Source: Camarhynchus parvulus (lineage: Eukaryota; Chordata; Aves; Passeriformes; Thraupidae). Taken from it: a stretch of 64,000 nt of DNA. The stretch lies in the NCBI RefSeq assembly GCF_901933205.1, contig NC_044596.1, forward strand, positions 3,102,001-3,166,000, in the 5' to 3' direction. Positions within the stretch are counted from its first letter, which is position 1; each line of letters begins with the position of its first letter. The notes under the pieces are model-generated. The model made no database searches, was not told the DNA's origin, and worked only from the letters and a program-made list of their open reading frames with translations. Both the position numbers and the translations under genes were made by a program. Of this stretch, positions 56,001 to 64,000 are shown one piece after another.

Positions 56001-59000
56001 CCACCATGGGCACAGTGTCCTGATGAAACCTGGGGACACACAGTGAAGTCATGGCAGAAAAATGAAGGCAAACCCCAGCCAGCTGTCCCAGAGGATCCAG
56101 AGTGGGGCCAGCCCAGCTCCAGGAGCTGTTTAGGGATGGGGGAGCCCATAAGGGCACTGGGGATCCGAGGGCTCAACCCTTCACTTCTGCTTGCCACTCA
56201 GGTGATGCTCAGGCCAGGCAACACCTTGAGCCCCCCAAGCAGGGAGCACCCTTCCATCCCAGTCCTGCACACATAAATATTCTGCTTTTCTGCTTCCAGA
56301 CCCAAACCAGCCCAGCAGCACCAGTCCTGTGGTGCAGGAGCCCTGGGAAGAGCAGCCAGAGCCTGGGAAGAGAAGCACTGCAGTGCATGACCAGATCAGC
56401 CACTTGTTGCTCCGCACAAATCACCCCCAACCTCCGGTTGTGCAAAGTCTCTGCTGCAGAATCTGCAATTCTGCCCAAAGGAAGAAAAACAGAAGCTTTT
56501 AACCATAAACCGTTGCCACATTTCCTGTTGTACAGGGACGAGATGAAACGAGCTGGTAACAAAACCTCATCTCTGATCTGCACCTCAGCACTGCTGGGCC
56601 TGCAGCTCTCCTGCACAGAAAACAGGGATGGGCCAGCTCAGGCAGCCTTGGGGACACCTGGGCAGTGGCCTCAGCACAGGACACTGGTGTGGCAGCCAGA
56701 GGGACAGGACACTGGTGTGGCAGCCAGAGGAAAGGACACAGGACACTGGTGTGGCAGAGAGAGGGATGAGCACAGGACATCAGTGTGGCAGCCAGAATGG
56801 GCACAGGACATTGCTGTGGCAGAGAGTGGGACAGGACATTGGTGTGGCAGCCAGAGGGACAGACACAGGACATTGGTGTGGCAGCCAGAGGATGGACATA
56901 GGATGTTGGTGTGACAGCCAGAACAGGCACAGGACATTGGTGTGGCAGCCAGAGGAAAGGCAATTGTGTGCACAGACAAAGGACATTGGCACAGAGGATC
57001 ACACAGGACATTGGTGTGACAGCCAGAACAGGCACAGGACATTGGTGTGGTAGAGGATGGACACAGGACATAGGTGTGACAGCCAGAACAGGCACAGGAC
57101 ATTGGTGTGGCAGAGGATGGACACAGGACATTGGTGTGGCAGCCAGAGGAAAGGGGATCCAGCGCAGAACAGGACCTGCGGTGCCCTCCCCTGCCCTCTA
57201 CACCCCACACTGCTGCTCAGCTGTAAGAAATCCCCGTTGTAAGGAGCGATGGAGCCGCAGCTGGCACTCGGGCTAATGCTCCACGGGACAAAGGCGACAG
57301 GGACAGGACCGTGGCACACAAAGCCCATGGCCCGGGGCTGGGCAGGATTCACCACTCAGCCCCCTCTGTGCGAGCCAGCACTCAGCTAATGAGCTGTAAA
57401 CTCCTGCCAGGCTTTTATGGACAGCCCAGGGGTCATCGAGATGATGTGACAGCTCTCAAAGGAGTTCTAAGCCAAGAGAGGCAACAAGGAAACCTCCTGT
57501 GGCAGATATTGCCATTTACAGGGATGCCAGGAGAAACACAGCCCACATTCAAAGAGCACCCTGCCTACAGCCTCTCACCTTCCCAAGTCAACCCCCAACT
57601 TAAAAACCTTTTAAAAGCAGCTGAGGCTGCTCTGCACCACGCTGGGCTCCTGGTTTTGGGAATAACAGCTCCAGGTGGGACCCAGGAGCTGTCCCACCAC
57701 AGCCCCACTCCAGGAGCTGCTGTGTGGTCCCAGCCTGGAGGACCAGCAGCTCAGGAACTGGGGCTTCACCAGCAAACCAGGCACGGGAAAGCAGCAGAGG
57801 CAGAAATTCCGAGTGTGGTGGACACTCCCTGGAGCCAGGGCCACCATCCCTGGAGCCCCAGGGCCACCATCCCTGGAGCCCCAGGCCTCCCCGCCGGCCC
57901 CCCCCCCCCCCCCCCGTAGCCACCATCCCCCCCAGAGCACCCCAGGACCACCATCCCTGCACCCCAGGAACACCATCCCTGCATCACTAGATCCACCATC
58001 CCTGCAGCTCCAGAGCCACCATCCCTGCCCTTCACCCCCAGCCAGTTCTCCTCCCCAGCTCTCTCATTAATGAATTTGCAAAGCAGAGCTCCGGGGATGG
58101 ATCTGGCCCAGCCTCACCACATTCTTGGCAGTCTGATCTCAGGCAGGGGTGGCCAAGTCCTCCCTGGTGTGCTTGGGCACAGCTCCATCCTCCTTTCCAC
58201 CAGCCAGGCTGGGACAAGGCATTCCCAAACCCGAGCTCTCCCTTTGGCTCCTTGTTCAGAGATCTCCTCTGAAGGGATTTTATGAGCTGAGCCATCAATC
58301 CTCAATTTTTCTGCTTATTAAGGAAAGATTTGTCTTAAAGCACCAGCAAACAAAGGCTGGAGAAGCACATCTGAGTGTCCCTGGCTGTGGAGCTGCAGCT
58401 CAGAGCAGCATCACCTGTGACCACAAACACAGCCCAGCACAAGCACTGGAAATAAATGTGAATGCTCCAGATTTGAGTCAGAAATGTGAGAACCAACAGC
58501 TCAGATCTGTAAATCCAGCTGCAGCAGGGAGTGGTGGCAGCTCAGGGACACGGGGGACAGGGCTGTCACCAGAGCTGGGACATCTCTGCTCTCACAGAGC
58601 TCTCCAGCCCTGCACAACACACAACACCTCCCCTTCAACACCCACTGCAGGGTTCACAGCACTACATTGGAAAAGCATCCCCTGCTCCAGCACAGACAGG
58701 CTGGGGGGAGAATCTTACAGGAGATCTGGACTGAAAAAATCCCCAAAAAACCTTAAATACCCCCAACATTTCCCTCCCATGAGGTGCTGTGGTTTGCTTT
58801 GGGGTTCAGAGGAAAAGGCAGCAGGCAGGGGAGAGGGGTGGCTGCTGCATTTCAGAGAGGTTACAGCAAGTGAAGATGGGCTCAGTGTTTTGATTGCCAT
58901 GGAGATTTCACTTAGAAACCGATTTTCCTGCCACATCTCAGCTCAGCACTGAGAGCTGACAAGGTCCTCCCAGGGAGCTGCATCTCAGGGGGGCTCCAGG

Positions 59001-61367
59001 CTGGAGCTGCTCTGCATTGCAGCAGGCTGGCCATGCCCAGGCTGCCCACCCAGCCCCAGCTGCCTCCCTGCACCCCACAAACCTGCCCTGGGCACCAGCC
59101 AGCTCTGGGATGGTGGGGCAAGGCTGGCTGGGATCTCAGAGATCCCTTCATCCAACCTTTGCTTGGGTTCTGCCCCTCCTGTGCTTCCCTCGTCCCCTCC
59201 CTCTCTCTGATCAGCCACTGATGCAGAGCTCCAGGAGGAATTTTGCAGAGTTTTAAGCAATCAGGATTCAGGCAGAAGCCACTGAAGCCATTCAGCTGGA
59301 GAGGCCCAAAAGTGCAAAGCAATGGATCTGCAGGGATGGGGTCACATCTGAGATCTAAACCAGCTCTCTGCTAATGAAGAGTGATTCCGCTGATGGTTCT
59401 GAAAATAAAAAGGAATTACAGCATTCCTAGAAAGAGGCTCTTCAGACTCAGACAGTTGTTTCAATCACAAAAATGGTTTCTGTAATCCTACAGATCAAAT
59501 CCCCCTCCCTTAAGTGCCACACCGTGGCCTGATGTCCCCTCCTGGCCACCCACACCTCATTTCCTCCCCAGCGATGTTTCCTGTGTCTTTCAGGACACGT
59601 GTCCCTAACTCACCCAGATTTATCTTCCTCCTGCCCCACTGCCAGCCCTGCCCTGGGCTCAGGAATCACTCCTGGCACCCCAGGATGGACAATCAGCACC
59701 ACTCCACCAGACACATCCACCAGGAAAACTCACTCTGGGGTCTCAGCTGATGTTTCCACCCTGTGGCCAGGAGCAGGTGGCAAGAAGCAGAGCTGCTGTC
59801 ACACACAGCTCTTGCAGGGGTGGGAATGTCCCACATTCAATAATTAAAGGTGCCAAGTTGAAAAGAGAGGACAGGGAGTGAACCAAAACCCAAGAGAGAC
59901 GTCAACCACCACCACCTCTTCCTCCTGCAGGACCTGCTCCACCACCAACCCCAAACAAGCCATGAACCCCCCCAAAATCTTCCTCCAGCAGGGCCTGAGC
60001 GTGGTTTCCACCTCTGTGAGAATCCACCTCCTCACAGAGCCCCATTACACAACACCAGCTGGGCTCAGCTCAGTGTGGGGTTGTTTTTTTCATGCACAGG
60101 AACCATTTCCTCCCCACACCAGCAAAGCCCTGAAAGGCTCCATCTTCTCTGGCAGCCTGAGCTCTGCCACCCACGCTGCTCACATCCAGGTGAGGAGCTG
60201 GGCACCAAGGGGCTGCAGCAGCCCCTGACCCCTCTGCGAGGGAGAAATCCCAAACAGCAACAGCCCCAGGCTGATTTCCAGAGCTCCCCCAGCATCTGCA
60301 GTGCCCTGGCTCAAACAGAGCAGCTCTGGCTGCACCAGCACCCCAATCTCCTCCATCTCCTCCACAAATGAATCATCAAATGACATTTAAAAACCAGCAG
60401 TACGTGTCTGTTAATCATAGCGAGAGGGAGCTGCTGGCTAGCGGGGAATATCCCGTCTTAAACCATTTCTGCAGAGAAATTCAATAAAATTCCCAGCTGA
60501 CTGGAGCTCCCCCTCCAGAGCAGCCCCCCTGCCCAAGCAGAGCCCTTGGAGCTGCTGCAGGAGCCCCAAAGCACCTGCTGGGGTTGCAGCTCTGCAGGTG
60601 CAGATCCAGCAGAGGCTGGACAGGAGCAGTCAGTGCTGGTGCTTTGCAGGAGGATTTTAAGTGCAAAAGCTTCTCCCTGGGCCAGATTTGATCTCTGGCT
60701 GCTGCAGGGCTCTCGTTCCCGTGTGAAACTCCCACTTCTGCAGCAGCACCTTCTCCTTTTATGCTCAGCTCTAGCTGGGGCCCCAAAGTTCACGGCAAGG
60801 ATTTTTAATTTTATTCTTTTTTTTTCAAATAGACATTTAAAAACTGTGAAGCAGCGTTGTGAACATTGCCGCGACACAAATCTCATCCTGGGCGCAACAC
60901 TGCCCAGCCAAACCCTCTGTCCTTCTCCAAGGCAGGCACACACAGCCCCAAGCTCCCAGAGAAGAACCACATTCACCGCCGCGCTGATCGGCTCACAGAT
61001 TAATCCCGCCCTGAACTTTCCTATCCACCCCACAGGTGCGATTTTCACCCTCGGTGCAGATTCTGTAAGGCCAAACCACAGGATCCCTAAAAAAGATGAA
61101 AAAACACCCCGGGAGCAGCGTGGATCCCCGGGGAACGGGGAAACCCGGCCTGGAAAAGGCTGAAAAACCCGCAGAGGAGAGGGCAGAACCCCCTCGGGGC
61201 CGGCAGTTCTGCCCTGACCCCTGTCCCGGCTCATTCTTGGTGCGGCATCCCCGCGTTACCTTGGCAGGGACCTTGCTGTTCGCGCTGCGGAAGAAGGTGG
61301 TTTTGGCCGTGAAAAAGCAATCCTCGAGGTCCTCATCCAAGCTGCAGTAGCCGCTGCTCATGGTCAT
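50001..61367 (-). CDS. RASSF5: Ras association domain family member 5, short RAPL/NORE1B form
   Basis: Five coding exons: 61367-61260, 53024-52911, 51560-51263, 50949-50834, 50153-50001 (108, 114, 298, 116 and 153 nt), in frame for 262 residues (human RAPL 265). RAPL binds active Rap1/Ras through its RA domain and the MST1/2 kinases through a C-terminal SARAH coiled coil, promoting integrin activation and lymphocyte polarity. Visible: N-terminal [36 protein letters not shown] region about 75-208 ([60 protein letters not shown]); SARAH about 210-258 ([31 protein letters not shown]). It ends GKPG then TAA. The long NORE1A form, with its C1 zinc-binding domain, needs first exons to the right of the window; none was seen up to 64000. 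Confidence 0.96.
50597..50730. repeat. Short tandem repeat in RASSF5 intron 4
   Basis: TTGAATTGTTT(C/T)AAAAACCCAG recurs three times, and CAGGAGCAATAAAAGAC twice, within 135 bases, about 100 bases downstream of exon 4 in gene orientation. Confidence 0.85.
51561..52689 (-). other. RASSF5 intron 2, distal part
   Basis: About 1.1 kb of intron between exon 3 and the tRNA-like sequence. No exon or known repeat seen. Confidence 0.7.
52690..52765 (-). tRNA. tRNA-Lys(CTT)-like sequence with encoded CCA, probable retropseudogene
   Basis: The minus strand reads the D arm GGCTCAGTCGGTAGAGC, anticodon arm GAGACCCTTAATCTC (anticodon CTT), T arm GTGGGTTCGAGCCCCAC and GGGCG, then CCA (52692-52690). Internal A box (TGGCTCAGTCGG) and B box (GGTTCGAGCCC) are intact. 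Two things argue against a working gene: bases 1-3 of the acceptor stem (TGA) cannot pair with the 3' side, and the CCA is encoded, although vertebrates add it after transcription. No T-run terminator follows directly. This fits reverse transcription of a mature tRNA. The 3' 18 bases are also the primer-binding site of tRNA-Lys-primed retroviruses, but homology extends through the whole tRNA. It lies in RASSF5 intron 2, 146 bases from exon 2. Confidence 0.8.
53748..53962 (-). mobile_element. CR1-type LINE fragment
   Basis: Reverse-complement CR1 features: TCATTAAGGTCACAAAAGGT, GAACACTTCCAGGGATGGTG, TCCTATCCAATCCAAACCTC. Minus orientation, older and more diverged than the plus copies. Confidence 0.75.
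54596..54777 (+). mobile_element. CR1-type LINE 3' end
   Basis: AAAGTTCTGGAATGTTCTGC, AACAAAGCCTGGATGTGGC, GACTCGATGATCTCTAAGGT and tail CCAGCGATTCTGTGATTCTG: a 5'-truncated CR1 of about 180 bases with the short tandem tail typical of these elements. Confidence 0.9.
55215..55565. repeat. (ATCC)n tetranucleotide microsatellite
   Basis: About 350 bases of ATCC with scattered interruptions (CCCC, CATCAT, GATCC). It gives M-D-G-W frames on the minus strand and H-P-S frames on the plus strand, all spurious. Confidence 0.97.
56680..57150. repeat. 30-40 bp minisatellite
   Basis: About 14 units of CACAGGACA(T/C)TGGTGTGGCAG followed by CCAGA(G/A) and a variable filler. Open frames on both strands over this block are repeat-derived. 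Confidence 0.95.
57835..58030. repeat. CCACCATCCCTG minisatellite with an 18-base C run
   Basis: Eight or so units of CCACCATCCCTG(G/C)A(G/C)C plus filler, about 24-27 bases apart, interrupted at 57898-57915 by a run of about 18 C. Confidence 0.92.
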
Positions 61368-61720
61368 GGGAGCCGGGCAGAGCCGGGGGGGCTCGGGGGA
61401 CCGGTGCGAGCCCCGCGCTCACATCCCCGGCTCGCCGCTCATCTGCGACAGCTCCTTCTGCTCATCCTGCCCAGCTATTCCTGCTCGCCGGGGAACCCTT
61501 CCCTCGCCTCGCCTCGCCTCCTGCACCCGCCTCCCTGCGCAGCATGGAAGGGGCAGAGCTCCCGGTTCGCTTCCCTTCGCTCCCGGTTCGGTTCGGTTCG
61601 GTTCGTTCCTCTCGCCGCTCCCGGGGTGCCCGCGCAGCACCGGCAGCGGCGGCAGCATCGCCTCCCCTTCCTGCCCTCGCCTCGCACTGCCGCAGCCCGG
61701 CCACTTCCTCTTGCAGAATT
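61090..61720 (-). promoter_or_regulatory. CpG-rich promoter of the RASSF5 short isoform
   Basis: CpG-dense sequence covering the RAPL first exon and about 350 bases upstream. It includes a short (CCTCG)n run near 61505-61525 and a (GGTTC)n run near 61585-61608. TATA-less. Confidence 0.65.
61260..61367 (-). CDS. RASSF5: RASSF5 RAPL-specific first exon
   Basis: 36 codons, [20 protein letters not shown] onward, ending AAG/GTAACG. In mammals this exon is used only by the short isoform from an internal promoter; here it also sits in its own CpG island, supporting an independent promoter. Two in-frame ATGs, codons 1 and 3, are possible starts. Confidence 0.93.
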
Positions 61721-61911
61721 TTTTTTTTTGTGGCCCCGCTCGCAATTTTGGCCCTGGCAGCACCTTGGAGAGGCAAAACGCGGTGCCACGGGGGGCTCCG
61801 TGCCTGCTACAGCATCCCCGGGAGCTGCCGTGCTCATCGGGGTGGTGGGGATGCAGCTCAGAGCCCCTCGGGGTGCCAGGACCATCACAAGTGGGTGTCT
61901 GTCCATCCTGC

Positions 61912-62535
61912 AGCCGATTTCAGAGCAGCGGGAGTAATTTCAGCACCCAGCCCGAGGCAGCTTTGAAAAAGCTTCAGCCCCTGGGTGCTGCTTTTACAGC
62001 AGCCGTGACCTTCCTGCTTGGTGGAGATCACAGGGGAAGGGCTCTGCTCCCCACAGGATCCATGGCAGGGACACCTTTCACTGTCCCAGGTGCTCCCAGC
62101 CCTGCCCAGCCTGGCCTCGGGCACTGCCAGGGACCCAGGGGCAGCCACAGCTGTGCCAGGGTGTGCCCACCCTCCCAGGGAGGAATTCCTGCCCAATATC
62201 TCATCCTGCTCCTCCAGGGGCAGCTGATTTCAGAACAGCGGGAGAAATTTCAGCACCCAGCCTGAGACAGCTTTGACTGCAGCCCAGGAAAAAGCTTCAG
62301 CCCCTGGGTGCTGCTTTTACAGCAGCCATGACCTTCCTGCTTGGGGGAGATCACAGGGGTTTGTAGGGCTGGGCAGGGGAAGGGTGTCACAGACAGGGAC
62401 ACCTTCACTGTCCCAGGTGCTCCCAGCCCTGCCCAGCCTGGCCTTGGGCACTGCCAGGGACCCAGGGGCAGCCACAGCTGTGCCAGGGCCTGCCCACCCT
62501 CACAGGGAGGAATTCCTGCCCAATATCTCATCTCA
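61912..62535. repeat. Tandem duplication of a ~311-bp unit containing CR1 sequence
   Basis: GATTTCAGAGCAGCGGGAG (61916) and GATTTCAGAACAGCGGGAG (62227) begin two adjacent homologous units. Each runs through AGCTTCAGCCCCTGGGTGCT, a CR1-like minus-strand part (CACTGTCCCAGGTGCTCCCA, GGGACCCAGGGGCAGCCACA) and GAGGAATTCCTGCCCAATAT. It lies upstream of the RASSF5 short-form promoter. Confidence 0.9.
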
Positions 62536-64000
62536 TCCTGCTCCACCAGGGCTCCAAGACCTTCCCACAAGCCAGGGAAGGAGCAAGGTTTTGGCTTCCC
62601 ACCCAGCACCAAAACCTCTCCTCCTGACAGATTGCAGATGTTGCTCCAAACCCTTCCAGCTGCATCTGCTGAAGAACTTCAATTGCTCCAAAGCTTTGAG
62701 AGCTCCGTGCCCACTCCAGCAGCATCCCCTGAATGCCAATGGGGATGGAAAGACTGGCAACATCTGCACCTCAGGGAGAGGAAGGCAAGGATCCAAGTGC
62801 CTTATTTACAGAGGGAATAAATAAGCCACGTTCTTATGGCAGCAGCATGTCCCTGCAGCAGCACAGCCCCCTCTGCTCCACAGGGATAAATTTAGAGGAG
62901 AAAGAGGCTTAAATTGAGCATGTGCAACACCAGCAGAAAGTGAGGCTTGGGAGCAGCAGCACTGGGGTCTTCTATGAAGCCTCAGCCCAAAAGTTTCCCA
63001 GTGGAACCAGCGTGAAACCTCTGGATTCTCCAGGAATCCCTCATTTATTCCCTGCAGTCCTCCTGCCTGGGACATCAGCTCCATCAAAAATACAACAAAG
63101 CCAAATAAACCCATTTGACCCCTTTGTTCAGCAGCAGCTCCATGTAATGGTTCCCTGCACATCAGCCCCCCCAGACCCACAGAGCAGACCCTGGAGCTCC
63201 GGGATGGAGACCAGCAGAGGATTTTGGCACCTTCAGCAGAGTCTGGATGTCACCCTGGGAGGGCCCCAAATGTAAAACACTCCTAAATACTGAACTGGAT
63301 CAAAGCCCAAATTATTAATGCCAGATATTACCTGGTAACAGTCTTTAAATAGGTGATATTAAAATAGTTATTTCTCTGATGCTTCCACTTTGCTTAATTT
63401 TGGTAATATGATTTAATGACTTCCAATTATGCCAGCTATTTAATTTTTTAATGTGTTTTCAGGCCTCTTCCCCTCCTGCCAGTGTAATCAGGCATCCTGT
63501 TAGTCTCCTACTGGAATATTGACATTATTTTCCCTCCATCCTCCTCCTTTCCAGCAGCAAAACCTGCCTGACCAACAGAAACCCTCCAGGAGCGTGGCTG
63601 CCTGCTCAGATCCAGCAAAGCTGGCAATGATTTTTGCCTGATTATCCATGATGAATGATGGAGTTTTACCGCAGCCATTTACCCTCATTAACCCTCAAAT
63701 CAGCCCCCACAGGCCAGGGACCCCAGGATGCCCTGAGGATTCCGAGGTGCAATCCCCAGGCAGGCCTTTGGGATGGGCTGATGGATTTCTGTCTGCTGCT
63801 GCTGCTGGAACTGCAGAGCCACTTTTGTTTCCCTGGCCCAGGATGGCTCCCGCTCCCCAGGGTGACACCTGGCAGGGTGATGGATGGCCACAGAGCACAG
63901 GCTCCCTGTTTGTTATTAGGGCCATCAATAACCCTGGCTGGGGTGGTGGCCCTGAGGATGAAACGAGACTTCCTCATTTTATCATGAGCCCAGCATTGCT
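62536..64000. other. Upstream of RASSF5 short form, no feature seen
   Basis: Would be an intron of the long RASSF5 isoform if that exists in this species. I looked for the cysteine/histidine pattern of the C1 domain and found none. Nothing else supported. Confidence 0.45.

Larger units (their letters stand above)
53025..61259 (-). other. RASSF5 intron 1 (8.2 kb)
   Basis: Holds two CR1 fragments, an ATCC microsatellite, a 30-40 bp minisatellite and a C-run minisatellite, listed separately. Between them (54778-55214, 55566-56679, 57151-57834, 58031-61090) I see no exon, RNA gene or known repeat family. Confidence 0.7.

Noticed and set aside
56499..57131. 210-codon minus-strand open frame with cysteine-rich repeats
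   Set aside because: The repeated C-H-T-N-V-L-C pattern suggested zinc fingers, but it is the 30-40 bp minisatellite read in reverse; no finger spacing is kept.
61368..64000. First exons of the long RASSF5 (NORE1A) isoform
   Set aside because: No C1-domain cysteine/histidine pattern or matching frame was found; the exons are presumably outside the window.
1..64000. A novel defence, toxin or mobile gene system
   Set aside because: All credible coding sequence belongs to four well-known vertebrate genes; LTRs are solitary and carry no internal genes.

Overview
This window is vertebrate nuclear DNA, almost certainly from a bird and probably a songbird. The protein-coding content is four intron-bearing vertebrate genes. 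The interspersed repeats are overwhelmingly CR1-type LINE 3' ends plus solo LTRs with intact termini. The gene order MAPKAPK2 - DYRK3 - EIF2D - RASSF5 matches the conserved block next to IL10 on human 1q32. From general knowledge this block lies on a microchromosome in chicken, which fits the GC-rich promoters and the very dense minisatellites seen here.

Layout. 1-10388: MAPKAPK2, minus strand; only coding exon 1 (10137-10388) and about 10 kb of intron 1 are inside, the rest of the gene lies off the left edge. 10389-30353: intergenic DNA between MAPKAPK2 and DYRK3, with two solo LTRs, CR1 fragments, an orphan CpG-rich patch and several tandem arrays (62 bp, 380-390 bp, about 190 bp and about 115 bp units) but no gene I can support. 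30354-36386: DYRK3, minus strand, three coding exons, 582 aa predicted, with a CpG-rich promoter. 38705-46518: EIF2D, plus strand, 15 coding exons, 599 aa predicted, divergent from DYRK3. 50001-61367: RASSF5, minus strand, short RAPL/NORE1B-type form, five coding exons, 262 aa predicted, convergent with EIF2D. A tRNA-Lys(CTT)-like sequence ending in an encoded CCA sits in a RASSF5 intron.

The four genes do not form an operon. MAPKAPK2 is a p38-activated kinase, DYRK3 a condensate-dissolving kinase, EIF2D a non-canonical translation initiation and recycling factor, and RASSF5 a Rap1/Ras effector that binds MST kinases. Exon boundaries were placed by reading frame, GT/AG sites and recalled family sequence; summed exon lengths give intact frames for the three complete genes.

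Most of the long open frames come from tandem repeats whose period is a multiple of three, or from short A/T or ATCC repeats; none is a credible gene. The most interesting structures are in or around known genes: an array of acceptor-like units running into the true 3' splice site of EIF2D exon 14, a partial in-intron duplication of EIF2D exon 12 with a stop codon, a ~600 bp direct repeat flanking DYRK3, a 63 bp in-frame repeat just upstream of MAPKAPK2, and the CCA-bearing tRNA copy. I found no sign of a novel gene system.
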